DNA of 64,000 bases from Paucidesulfovibrio gracilis DSM 16080 (GTDB lineage: Bacteria; Desulfobacterota; Desulfovibrionia; Desulfovibrionales; Desulfovibrionaceae), in the NCBI RefSeq assembly GCF_900167125.1, contig NZ_FUYC01000005.1:1-64000 (forward strand), written 5' to 3'. Positions 51,687-59,981 of the stretch are shown one piece after another. Position numbers and translations under genes: made by a program. Numbering within the stretch: position 1 is the first letter of the stretch; the number at the start of each line of letters is the position of its first letter. The notes below the pieces were generated by a model, which was not told where the DNA came from, did no database searches, and worked only from the letters and a program-made list of their open reading frames with translations.

Positions 51687-52475
51687 TCAGAGAATGCCCA
51701 GACGTTGCTTGAAGTCCCGGACACGTCCCCGACTGAGGGTCACCTCGGTCCCGGCATCGTCGTCCAGCACCAGACAATATTTGCCCGCGGTCCAGGGGGA
51801 AAATTCGCGCACCCGCTCAAGGTTGACCACGGTGCCTCGATTGGCACGGAAAAAGGACAGGCCGTGCAGCCGATCCTCCAGCTCATCCAAGGTGGTGGGA
51901 CCGTGGCAGGGATAGCTGTCCCGGCCGGTATGCACCAGAATACGCTTGTCATGCCGTTCGCAATGGGTCACCTCGGACGCGTCCACCAGCTGGATCCGCC
52001 CGCCGGTCTCCACGGTGAGCCGCACCAGTCCGCCCGGAATCGTGGTCCGGGCCAGCCCCGCCACACCGGGCTGCTGTGGAGGAGCCGCATCCGCCCGCCC
52101 GCGCAACAGGCCACGCACCCGCTCCACGCTTTTGTGCAGCCGGTCCAGGGTCACGGGCTTGAGCAGATAGTCCACCGCGTTTTCCTCAAACGCCCGTACC
52201 GCGTACGCATTGTAGGCAGTGACGAACACGAATAGCGGCGGTCGAGGCATACGCAACGATTCCCGGAGCACGTAGAACCCGTCCCGTCCGGGCATTTGAA
52301 TATCCAGGAAAACCAAATCCGGCGCGTCCTCACGGATGGCCCGCAACGCACCAGAGGCATTGGGCGCCTCGGAAAGTTCCAAATCCGGAAAGCTGGCAAG
52401 CAGATATGCCAGTTCGTCCCGGGCTGGAGGTTCATCATCCACAAGCAAGGTGCGGATGGTCATGTTCTCGTTCAT
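51687..52475 (-). CDS. LytTR-family response regulator
   Basis: This 262-residue protein has a receiver domain (about 7-125, phosphoacceptor D58 in LVFLDIQMPG, Lys in LLKPVTLDRL) and a C-terminal LytTR DNA-binding domain (about 155-262, with HCERHDKRILVHT and FFRANRGTVVNLERV). It is the partner of the LytS-type kinase that follows. BtsR-like action on the CstA-family gene is inferred. Two Met codons are possible; ATG 52475 was chosen, with GAGGG further upstream. Confidence 0.93.
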   Translation of the reverse strand: MNENMTIRTLLVDDEPPARDELAYLLASFPDLELSEAPNASGALRAIREDAPDLVFLDIQMPGRDGFYVLRESLRMPRPPLFVFVTAYNAYAVRAFEENAVDYLLKPVTLDRLHKSVERVRGLLRGRADAAPPQQPGVAGLARTTIPGGLVRLTVETGGRIQLVDASEVTHCERHDKRILVHTGRDSYPCHGPTTLDELEDRLHGLSFFRANRGTVVNLERVREFSPWTAGKYCLVLDDDAGTEVTLSRGRVRDFKQRLGIL

Positions 52476-52574
52476 GGCGTATGCGCCCTCGCGAGGTTGT
52501 GAACAGGAAAGACGCGCACCTCCCGGCGCGAAGTTCCTTTCCGCATCCCCCAAGCGGCCTGGGGGATTCGTCCG

Positions 52575-53156
52575 TCATTTTTTGGAGGGACGGTCCGCGC
52601 CCCCCATGCGGCGGTACTGCGCACGCGTGAAAAACACATAGTCGCGCATGGGTGTGGAGCAGCTCCATTCCCGGTCCGTGCCGAGTCCCCCCTGGATCAC
52701 GCCCCGATTTTCGCGTTCATACTCGGCCTTGCCACGCATGCGCTTACGGGCGCGGGCCGCGGCAACTTCATCCCGCAGCAGGTCCGCCGGATACACGGCG
52801 CGGCGGCCCCATATCCAGGCCGGGAACAGCAGCAGGGCCATGGTGCCGAAAAAAGCCAGCCGAAGCGGTCCGTGCGGGGGAATCCACTGCGGAAACGCCA
52901 GTGCAAACCCGCCCATGGCAAGCACGGGAACAATCCACGCGGCATGCCGCAACCGGCGCAATGCAACGCACCGGGGGCACACCGGATCGCTTCCGCGTCC
53001 TACGATTTCATAAGCGGTGGTGGTCTGTTTTGTGCGGCAACAGGAACCTTCCATGCGTTCCTGCACGGAAAGCTGTTTGCCGTAATAATACACGCCCAGG
53101 CCGAGGTTCTCGCGGGAGCCGCATCCCACACAACGTTCAAGTTCCGCGTCAGTCAT
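52575..53156 (-). CDS. Membrane protein with N-terminal zinc-ribbon-like Cys pairs
   Basis: This 193-residue protein has Cys pairs in ERCVGCGS and GSCC near the N-terminus and VCPRC at about 58-62. They could form a zinc ribbon or bind a metal. Two membrane helices (about 75-95 and 98-117) and a basic cytoplasmic tail follow, which has RKRMRG. The family is not recognised. The gene lies between the LytTR gene and a methyltransferase gene, and its start is uncertain (MTDAEL versus two upstream Met codons). Confidence 0.7.
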   Translation of the reverse strand: MTDAELERCVGCGSRENLGLGVYYYGKQLSVQERMEGSCCRTKQTTTAYEIVGRGSDPVCPRCVALRRLRHAAWIVPVLAMGGFALAFPQWIPPHGPLRLAFFGTMALLLFPAWIWGRRAVYPADLLRDEVAAARARKRMRGKAEYERENRGVIQGGLGTDREWSCSTPMRDYVFFTRAQYRRMGGADRPSKK

Positions 53157-53225
53157 GCTTCCGTGCATACGCACAACACGGCCTTTTTGTCCATGGGGCG
53201 TCCTCCCGAAGCCGCGCCCAACCTG

Positions 53226-53834
53226 TCAGGCGCGGGACGCGGAAAGCAGGTACAGCCCCGGCAGATCCTCCAATACGGCGATGGAGAACCCCACGGTCTC
53301 GAACATGGCGTGCATGCCCTCGGCGTCGGGCAAGAGGTCGTTTTCAACGGCAGTCCCGGCCTTGCGGTGGACATCGTTGACCTCGTCGCGGCCGATGAAG
53401 TGGGAAACGATGACCCGTCCGCGCGGCTTGAGCAGTTTGCTGATGCGCTCCAGCGCCCGGGCCGGATCATTGAAATGCGGAAAAACCTGATGGCAGACAA
53501 CGGCATCGTAGGCCCGCTTCGGCAACACGCAACGCTCCAGGTCCGCGACCAGCACCTCCGCGTTGTCCATCCCCGTCAGCCGGGTTCGGGCCGATTCCAC
53601 CATACGCGGGCTGATGTCCAGCGCCGTGACCGACCCCTTTGGTCCAACGGTTTGGGCCAGCCGTTCGGTCAGCCGCCCGGTGCCGCATCCCGGCTCCAGG
53701 AGGTCATGCCCCCGGCCCGGCGGCAACAACGCAAGCAGCCGCTCCAGCTTGCCTTCCTCGTCCTCCCCGTAGGGAGCGTCCGCCCACGGCGCCCTGGCCT
53801 GAGCATCAAAAAACTTGATCTTGCTTTCGTACAC
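53226..53834 (-). CDS. Class I SAM-dependent methyltransferase
   Basis: This 202-residue protein is a Rossmann-fold methyltransferase. The SAM-binding loop is LEPGCGTGRLTERLA (about 45-59), followed by the acidic ribose position in TALDISPRM and the catalytic-region motif VVCHQVFPHFND. The substrate is unknown. GTG 53834 follows GAGGAA and lies seven bases after the permease stop, so it is part of the metal-uptake operon. That placement suggests it works on a chelator or on a component of the uptake system. Confidence 0.88.
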   Translation of the reverse strand: MYESKIKFFDAQARAPWADAPYGEDEEGKLERLLALLPPGRGHDLLEPGCGTGRLTERLAQTVGPKGSVTALDISPRMVESARTRLTGMDNAEVLVADLERCVLPKRAYDAVVCHQVFPHFNDPARALERISKLLKPRGRVIVSHFIGRDEVNDVHRKAGTAVENDLLPDAEGMHAMFETVGFSIAVLEDLPGLYLLSASRA

Positions 53835-53841
53835 GGGTTCC

Positions 53842-54717
53842 TCACTTCTCTTGCGCGGGCGCGCCGATCCGCCCGGAATATCCGATTTCCAGTCGTTCCC
53901 GGCGGGACAACGAACGTTTTTTCGGAGAAAACAGCGTGGCCAGAATGAACAGCACCGTGGAGACCAGCACGATGACCGCGCCGGACGGCACGTCCAGCCA
54001 ATAGGAACAGGTCAGCCCGATCCAGCAGGAGGCCACCCCGAACAGCGCGGCCAGCACAAAGATGCGTTTAAGATCGTAGGAGAGCTGATAGGCGGCCGCC
54101 GCCGGATTGATGACCAGACTGTAGATCAACAGCCCGCCGATGCTGCGGAGCGAAGCGGTCACGGTCAGGCCCGTGCAGATCAGCATGACGTAATAGACCG
54201 CTGTGGCGGGAATGCCCACGGCCAACGCCGCGCTCCGATGGCAGAGCACAGCCCGGACCTCCTTGAAAAACAGCACCAGCCCTGTCAGCAGCAGGCCACA
54301 GACCACGCCCATGAGCGCCAGATCCATCCGTTCCACCGTAAGGATGCTGCCCCAAAAAAGGTTCAGGGCGCTGGTGCGCGCCCCGGTCATCAGCCCGAGG
54401 AACAAAAAAGCCAGCCCGAGCATGGCGGAAAACACGATGCCCACCACGGTTTCCGGGGCAAAATCCGCACGGTCGGACAATGGACCGATCAGTCCGGCCG
54501 CGGCAATGCTGAAGCCAAAGGCCAGGGGCAGCCAGTCCACGCCGAGCAGAATGCCCAGCAAGGCGCCGGCAAACGCGGCGTGGGCCATGCATGTACCGAT
54601 GGCCGTAATACGCATGGTGACCACCAGCACTCCGGTGACCGCGCAGGAAGCGCCGCCCAGCAGCCCGGCCAGATATGCCTTCTGCATAAATCCGTAACTC
54701 AAAAATCCCCAGTCCAT
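53842..54717 (-). CDS. ABC-3 family metal permease
   Basis: This 291-residue protein is an integral membrane permease of the ZnuB/MntB group, with about eight helices and family blocks such as VTMRITAIGTCMAHAAFAGA and GGLLIYSLVINPAA. It moves a divalent metal or metal complex across the inner membrane with the ATPase encoded upstream. It lies 25 bases from the ATPase gene. Confidence 0.92.
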   Translation of the reverse strand: MDWGFLSYGFMQKAYLAGLLGGASCAVTGVLVVTMRITAIGTCMAHAAFAGALLGILLGVDWLPLAFGFSIAAAGLIGPLSDRADFAPETVVGIVFSAMLGLAFLFLGLMTGARTSALNLFWGSILTVERMDLALMGVVCGLLLTGLVLFFKEVRAVLCHRSAALAVGIPATAVYYVMLICTGLTVTASLRSIGGLLIYSLVINPAAAAYQLSYDLKRIFVLAALFGVASCWIGLTCSYWLDVPSGAVIVLVSTVLFILATLFSPKKRSLSRRERLEIGYSGRIGAPAQEK

Positions 54718-54742
54718 GCCCGTCCTCCCTGTTTGATCCGGC

Positions 54743-55609
54743 TCAGTACACCAGGTGCGTGCGGCCGCCGTCCTCGATCACGCGGATACGTGTTCCGTAC
54801 AGCTCACTGAGCATTTCCGGGTCCGCCATGGCCCGGGGCGTATCCACACGCACGAGCCGCCCGTCCTTCATGCTGGCGATGCGCGTGCACACGTCGGGCA
54901 GGGTGTTCAGATCATGGGTGACGATCAGGCTGGTGAGACCGAACCGCTCGTGCACGGTACGGATCAATTCGAGAATGCCCCGCTGGGCCTGCCAGTCCAG
55001 GGAGGCCGTGGGTTCGTCGAGCAGCAGGATCTCCGGCCGCTGGAGCAGGGCGCGGGCAATGGCGGCCCGTTGCCGTTCCCCGCCCGAAAGATGGCCGAGG
55101 GGACGATGCTCCAAACCCGAAAGCCCCACCAACTGCATAAATTCCTCGGCCTTGCGCCGCTCCGAAGCCGGTACACGCCGCAGCAGCCCAAGCCGTCCGT
55201 AGCATCCCGTGAGCACGCTCTCGGTCACGGTCATGGGCAGAAGCGGGTCAAATTCCTGCAACTGGGCCACGTACCCGATGCGGCGGCGCAAATGGCGGGC
55301 CGTGCGCCCGGTCACGGGAATTCCGAGCACCTCGACCCGCCCGGCCACAATGCGGCCAAGTCCGTTCAGCACGGTCAGAAGGGTGGTCTTACCCGCGCCG
55401 TTCGGACCAATCACACCGAGAAATTCACCACGCCGCAGACGGAGGCTCACCCCACGCATGGCCACATGTCGCCCGTAGGCGGCAGCCACGTCCTCCAAAA
55501 TCAAAACCGGGGAATCCTCCCCTACTTCGGCAACGCTTCCGCCGCCTGGCTGCACATGCCGCATGGCCACTCCCGTGTGTGGTGTCCGGCCCGCTTGACG
55601 GACCAGCAT
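54743..55609 (-). CDS. ABC transporter ATPase of the ZnuC/MntA group
   Basis: This 288-residue protein has Walker A GPNGAGKTT, signature LSGGERQR, Walker B LLLDEPTAS and the switch His in LIVTHDLN. Its first 35 residues precede the usual start and may not be translated; ATG 55564 has a GGGAG site, while ATG 55609 lies just after the binding protein gene. It pairs with the downstream permease. Substrate is set by the binding protein, which is unusual. Confidence 0.92.
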   Translation of the reverse strand: MLVRQAGRTPHTGVAMRHVQPGGGSVAEVGEDSPVLILEDVAAAYGRHVAMRGVSLRLRRGEFLGVIGPNGAGKTTLLTVLNGLGRIVAGRVEVLGIPVTGRTARHLRRRIGYVAQLQEFDPLLPMTVTESVLTGCYGRLGLLRRVPASERRKAEEFMQLVGLSGLEHRPLGHLSGGERQRAAIARALLQRPEILLLDEPTASLDWQAQRGILELIRTVHERFGLTSLIVTHDLNTLPDVCTRIASMKDGRLVRVDTPRAMADPEMLSELYGTRIRVIEDGGRTHLVY

Positions 55610-55613
55610 GATT

Positions 55614-56489
55614 CTATTCGCCGTTGTGTTGCAATGCCCGGATCATCCGGTCGATATTGCCCGTGAACACGGCTTCCCATTGATCCTCGCCAGGAACGCC
55701 GCCCGGAAATGAACTCAGGTCGGCCCGGCCCGCGCCCAGGGATTCGGCCAGCCCCCGCCCGGCTCCAGGACCGCTTTGAATGTTGTCCAACACGGCCCGG
55801 ACCCGGTGTTCCCGGCCCAGATTCAACAGGCGTTCAAAACATTCCGGGGTCAAATCCTCGGGTCGGCCATAGGTTCCGACCACACGCAATCCAGCCCAGT
55901 CCGCCAGCGGCTCCTGCAGGGCGGAACAGAGCACGGCCGGAGCATCGGCAGCGGCTTTTCCTGGATGCAGGCCCAGCGCGGCCAGGCGACGCTGCTCCCG
56001 ATCACCCACAGCCCGAATCCGTTCAATGCGCCGGTCGGCAGCGCCGCGAATCGCGGTTGCCTCCCCTGGCCAACGCGAAGCGAGCCGATCCGCCAAAAAC
56101 AGGGTGAGCCGTTCCTGAGCCTTGGGCAACAGGGCGCAGGTCTCTTCCGGCAGGTTCAGCAACTCCAGCTCGGGATTTGCCGCAGCCCGAACCAAATTAC
56201 GCATGTTGGGCATATCTTTTTGAAAATATTCCAGAACCAACAGGTCGGCCTGACCCAAAAACCGCAGATCCCCGGGCCGCAGGTCGTAATGCCCCGGACA
56301 GGAACCGCCCGGAATGAGCAGGCGCACCTGGAGCCGGTCGCCGCCCAGGTCCGTAAGGATGTCGGCCACGGTACTGGTTCCGGCCAGGGCGCAGGGCCGT
56401 TCCCCGGCCATGGCCTGGGAGGGTGTCCAGGCTGAAAGGAGCAGGACGCCGAGCGTCAACGTGAGAAAACGGAAGATACTACGACTCAT
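55614..56489 (-). CDS. Metal-type (cluster A-I) binding protein lacking the usual His ligands
   Basis: This 291-residue protein has a signal peptide (about 1-28) and a fold like ZnuA, with STVADILTDLGGDRLQVRLL near the start and a long helix in the middle. Zinc and manganese members use three His and an Asp/Glu. Here GSCPGHYDLRPGDL keeps one His but the second and third His are missing, and Cys occurs at several places. The ligand may be a metal chelate rather than a bare ion. ATG 56489 overlaps the stop of the methyltransferase gene upstream (ATGA). Confidence 0.85.
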   Translation of the reverse strand: MSRSIFRFLTLTLGVLLLSAWTPSQAMAGERPCALAGTSTVADILTDLGGDRLQVRLLIPGGSCPGHYDLRPGDLRFLGQADLLVLEYFQKDMPNMRNLVRAAANPELELLNLPEETCALLPKAQERLTLFLADRLASRWPGEATAIRGAADRRIERIRAVGDREQRRLAALGLHPGKAAADAPAVLCSALQEPLADWAGLRVVGTYGRPEDLTPECFERLLNLGREHRVRAVLDNIQSGPGAGRGLAESLGAGRADLSSFPGGVPGEDQWEAVFTGNIDRMIRALQHNGE

Positions 56490-57589
56490 GCCTGTTGCTC
56501 CAAAGGTTTGCGGCAGACCACCAGCCGGGAATCGAGGCGATCCCCGAATTTGCCCAGATCGGGCGAGGCAAAGTCCTCGGGTCCGTACTCGGCCAGAATT
56601 TCAAAACGCTGCCCCAGCAGATCAAAATAGTCCTCCTGGCAGAGATCCCCGGCAAAACTGTACACATGCGGTCCCTTGCGCACGCCAGGAAACGCGGTCA
56701 TGTTCCATTCCACGTCCGAAAGCGCGTCCTTGGATCCCTCGTCCCGGGCATAGAACGCGTGTTTGCTCACGAACAGTCCCCCAGGGCGCAGACAGGCGTA
56801 AATGCGTTCCAGCAGTTCGGGATTTTTCCCGCCCGGATTATAGAACAGCAGAACCGCGTCCCGGTCCTGGCCCAGGGAATCGGCAAAAATATTCGCCGGG
56901 GTGAACCGTACCCCGGAACCGTCGGCACAGGCCGGACCCAGCCGGTCAATCCAGGATTCCGCATGTTCGCGGGCGCTCTCCAGGTCCATGACCTCGGCGT
57001 GCAGCCCCGGACAACGGGCGCACAGGGCCAGGGAGTACAGGGCATGGCCCCCGCCAAGGTCCACCATATTGCGAACCTGGTCGAACCCGGGAATTGCGGC
57101 CACCAGCTTTGCGCTGCGCTGGGCCTCGCCCACCAGGGATTCCGCGGCCAGGGCCGGGAGGAACCACCCCCCGAACAACCCTTCCCGCCAGGGATCGAGC
57201 GGTTCCTGACCCAACGCTTTGGGCAACCGGCTCCACAGGGCGCAAGTTTCGGCCACGTTTTCCAGCACGGGCCGCTGGCACAGGGGATCCTCGCCGTGCA
57301 GCAGGGACGCGGTCCATGGCGCGGGCGCATACTTGTCGCCGTCCCGGTCCAAAATGCCGTTTTCCGCCAACAGTTCGCACACCGGAGCGAGCAGTTCCGT
57401 TCGGCTTCCAAGAAGCTCGGCCCACTGCCCCACGGTGCGAGGTTCCCGGGACTGATCGAAAAGTCCGGCTTCGGCCACGGCAAGCAGCGCCATAAAGACT
57501 TTGTATCCTCGGGCAGCGCCGTGCAGCAATTCATACAGTCGGTGCGCCCCGGGTTCGGGCGGTGTGAGCAACAGTTCGCGATCCGGCAT
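56486..57589 (-). CDS. SAM-dependent methyltransferase of the O-methyltransferase type
   Basis: This 367-residue protein has an N-terminal helical, dimerisation-type part (about 15-110) and a methyltransferase domain. The SAM loop is NMVDLGGGHALYSLALC (near residue 175) and the acidic residue follows in AEVMDLESA. The layout resembles O-methyltransferases of secondary metabolism. It sits between the TonB receptor gene and the binding protein gene, so it may modify a metallophore or a bound chelate. ATG 57589 is used; TTG 57601 is the other possibility. Confidence 0.88.
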   Translation of the reverse strand: MPDRELLLTPPEPGAHRLYELLHGAARGYKVFMALLAVAEAGLFDQSREPRTVGQWAELLGSRTELLAPVCELLAENGILDRDGDKYAPAPWTASLLHGEDPLCQRPVLENVAETCALWSRLPKALGQEPLDPWREGLFGGWFLPALAAESLVGEAQRSAKLVAAIPGFDQVRNMVDLGGGHALYSLALCARCPGLHAEVMDLESAREHAESWIDRLGPACADGSGVRFTPANIFADSLGQDRDAVLLFYNPGGKNPELLERIYACLRPGGLFVSKHAFYARDEGSKDALSDVEWNMTAFPGVRKGPHVYSFAGDLCQEDYFDLLGQRFEILAEYGPEDFASPDLGKFGDRLDSRLVVCRKPLEQQA

Positions 57590-57603
57590 GGTGTGTTCCA
57601 ATG

Positions 57604-57626
57604 GAGGCGGCGCATTGCGCCGCCTC
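57604..57626 (-). other. Intercistronic hairpin between TonB receptor and methyltransferase genes
   Basis: GAGGCGGCGC (57604-57613) and GCGCCGCCTC (57617-57626) form a perfect 10-bp stem with loop ATT, 24 bases after the receptor stop. No T-tract follows in the minus direction, so it could stabilise the receptor mRNA or reduce read-through. Confidence 0.6.
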
Positions 57627-57649
57627 TGTTTCGATTCGGTTCAGGACGA

Positions 57650-59611
57650 TCAGAAGTTCAGCTTCAGACCAATGGTGCCGTTGATGCCCGGCATGGGATA
57701 GTTGGGCTTGTAGGCATATTCTTCGTCCAGCAGGTTTTCCACGGCCAGATACAATTCGCCGCCGCCCAGGATCTCGGACTCGAAGTCCCAGCCCACGCGG
57801 GCGTTGGTCACGAAGTGGGAGTCCACTTCCTGCAGGTTGGCCGCATTGTTCACCCGGGCCTGGCTCATGGCGTACATTTCGTCCACGTACTCGCAGTCCA
57901 TGTTCAGGGTGAAGTCTTCCAGGAAACGCCAGGTGAATCCGCCGCTCAGCGTGGTTGCCGGAGCGTAGGGCAGGTCGTCGGGCGTGGTTTCCTGCGTGGT
58001 CAGCCCCGCGAACACGGAGAAGTTGTCCGTGGGCGTGAGCGTCAGCGTGAATTCCCAGCCGTGGATGTCGTATTTTTCCACGTTGGACCAGGCACCGGCG
58101 TTCACGACGTACCGGTTGCGACCGTCGTCATGGAAGTAGGTCACGTCGGCCGTGGCCATATCCCCGAAGCGCTGGGAAACGCCCGCTTCAAAGTGGTCCG
58201 TGGTTTCGGCTTCAAGCGTTTCCGCGCCGCCGAAGGGCACCCAGATGGCCGCGATCACGTCGTGGCCGGGGTAGACCACGCCGCGAGAAACAGACACATG
58301 CGCCTCGGTGTCGGCGTAGCCGAACACCAATCCGGCAAACGGGGCGGTTTCGCTGTCGTATTCGTTGTGCTCATAATAGCGCATGCCCAGGGAGGGCTGG
58401 GCGAACCAGCCTTCACGGTCGCCAATGAGCTGGCTTGCCGAAACATACGGCATGGTCAGGTAATAATCGTCAGGGTTCACGTAGCGGTCCGCTCTGTTGT
58501 CGTAGGTGAAGTGGATCGTGCTCTGCCACGCGTCCACGTCCAGTCCCACGGTAAGGTCCGCGCCCTGCCAGGGGTGGGCGGTCTCCTTCAAACGAACCCC
58601 GTAAAAGGTAAAGTCGTTCAGGCAATCGTCATCCGTACCGGCCTGGTCCTTCCAGTTGCCCTCGCCCGTGTTCACGAAGAACTTGAATTCCCCGTCAAAC
58701 AGGCCGTGGTCATGGGAAAGCGTGGCCGAAAGCAACTGGGCGTTGGTGCCGTAGGTGCCGTCGGACACGCCGCCGGCAGTGTCCGGCCCGGGGTCGGAAC
58801 TGCGGTTGGTGGTTCCCAGCGCCAGCACGCTCAGATCCCAATTGTCGGAAAGGCCGAACCCCAGGTTGGCGTAGTATCCGAGCTTGTTGCCCCAGGAGTC
58901 CTTACGATGCCCGTCGGACCGGACATAGCCCTGCCCCAGGTAGTAGTTGAAATCTTCGTCGCCGCCCTCGTGCTCGATGGATTCACCCATGGTGCCGTAG
59001 CTGCCCGCATACATGCGCAGGGAAGTGGCGGAACCGTCGCCGCGATGCCGTTTGACCCGCATGTTCACTGCGGAAAGGGAGTTGCCGTACTTCTGGGGTT
59101 GCGGTCCCTTGGCCACTTCCAGGGACTCGGCCGCGTCCACGGGCAACAAATCCATGAGCGGATGGTTCCACGGTCCCATGTACATGGGTACGCCGTCGAT
59201 GTAGGTTTTGATCTCCGAACCGGGACGGCTGGAACCCATGCCCCGGATGAACACGGCCCCGCCTTCACCGCCGCCCCAGGAGCCGACATGGTTGTGGCGG
59301 CTAATGGTCACGCCCGGCACACGGCGCAGCGCCTCGGGCAGATCCACGGCGTTCAGCGCCTCGATCTGTTCCCGGCTGACCACGGTGGTGGTGGAGCCGA
59401 AACCGTCCACCACGTTGCCTTCAATGACGGACTTGGCTACAACGTCCACTGCGGGCAGTTGCAGCTCGTCGCCCTCCTCCTCGGCCAGAGCCGCAGGAGC
59501 CGCGATCAGCAGCAGCATCAGGCAGCAGAGCGCCGCCAGCCCGTTTCTTCCGCAGCGCCCTTTCCATCGGCGGGGCGCTCCCTCTCCCGTCCAGTACTTC
59601 CTCTTTTTCAT
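57650..59611 (-). CDS. TonB-dependent outer-membrane receptor
   Basis: This 653-residue protein has a signal peptide (about 18-44), a plug domain with VVAKSVIEGNV near a TonB box position, and RVPGVTISRHNHVG. A beta-barrel follows, ending in ...GTIGLKLNF with terminal Phe. It imports a ligand through the outer membrane with energy from TonB. The ligand is not fixed by the sequence. Cys is rare (one in DDDCLND). The downstream genes for a methyltransferase and a cluster A-I ABC transporter point to a metal chelate. ATG 59611 follows AGAAGTGG. Confidence 0.95.
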   Translation of the reverse strand: MKKRKYWTGEGAPRRWKGRCGRNGLAALCCLMLLLIAAPAALAEEEGDELQLPAVDVVAKSVIEGNVVDGFGSTTTVVSREQIEALNAVDLPEALRRVPGVTISRHNHVGSWGGGEGGAVFIRGMGSSRPGSEIKTYIDGVPMYMGPWNHPLMDLLPVDAAESLEVAKGPQPQKYGNSLSAVNMRVKRHRGDGSATSLRMYAGSYGTMGESIEHEGGDEDFNYYLGQGYVRSDGHRKDSWGNKLGYYANLGFGLSDNWDLSVLALGTTNRSSDPGPDTAGGVSDGTYGTNAQLLSATLSHDHGLFDGEFKFFVNTGEGNWKDQAGTDDDCLNDFTFYGVRLKETAHPWQGADLTVGLDVDAWQSTIHFTYDNRADRYVNPDDYYLTMPYVSASQLIGDREGWFAQPSLGMRYYEHNEYDSETAPFAGLVFGYADTEAHVSVSRGVVYPGHDVIAAIWVPFGGAETLEAETTDHFEAGVSQRFGDMATADVTYFHDDGRNRYVVNAGAWSNVEKYDIHGWEFTLTLTPTDNFSVFAGLTTQETTPDDLPYAPATTLSGGFTWRFLEDFTLNMDCEYVDEMYAMSQARVNNAANLQEVDSHFVTNARVGWDFESEILGGGELYLAVENLLDEEYAYKPNYPMPGINGTIGLKLNF

Positions 59612-59981
59612 CGCAACCACTTCTGCCGCAATTCCCGACGCGGGCTTTTCTTTAAGGTGCAAGGGATGTCATTGTTCAGCGTGATTGATGCAGCAAGTAG
59701 CACGACTTTTTTATAGTTGCAACAGCATTCCATGCGTGGACGCTGCACCATTTTTTCATAAATCCCCGTGATAAAGTAGAAAAAGAGGTGCGCACATGAC
59801 ACCTCTACTGCCCAGAGAACCCGTTCGCAAGTTCAGGTTCAAAAATTCCAACGAGTTTGAGATATCCTAGCAGCAGCAAAAATCGCACGGTGTGTTACGG
59901 AATACGGAATAGTGCTTGTATTTCCCGGCAAGCTGTGGAACCCTCCGGCTCGACGTTACGACCAACAACCAGGAACCGAAC
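59612..59981. other. Divergent regulatory region between TonB receptor and TonB2-like operon
   Basis: This 370-base, AT-richer region holds no gene. It contains the palindrome GTTGCAAC (59716-59723) and an inverted repeat AGAGGTG/CACCTCT (59784-59790 and 59800-59806). Neither is a perfect Fur or Zur site by eye. Both operons must be started from here, so a shared metal regulator is likely. Confidence 0.45.

Noticed and set aside
56495-59716. Plus-strand open frame of 1073 codons across the methyltransferase and TonB receptor genes
   Set aside because: It is opposite two well-supported genes and crosses an intercistronic gap. No motif is seen. The same applies to long frames at 12774-15269, 39647-41947 and 46009-47862.
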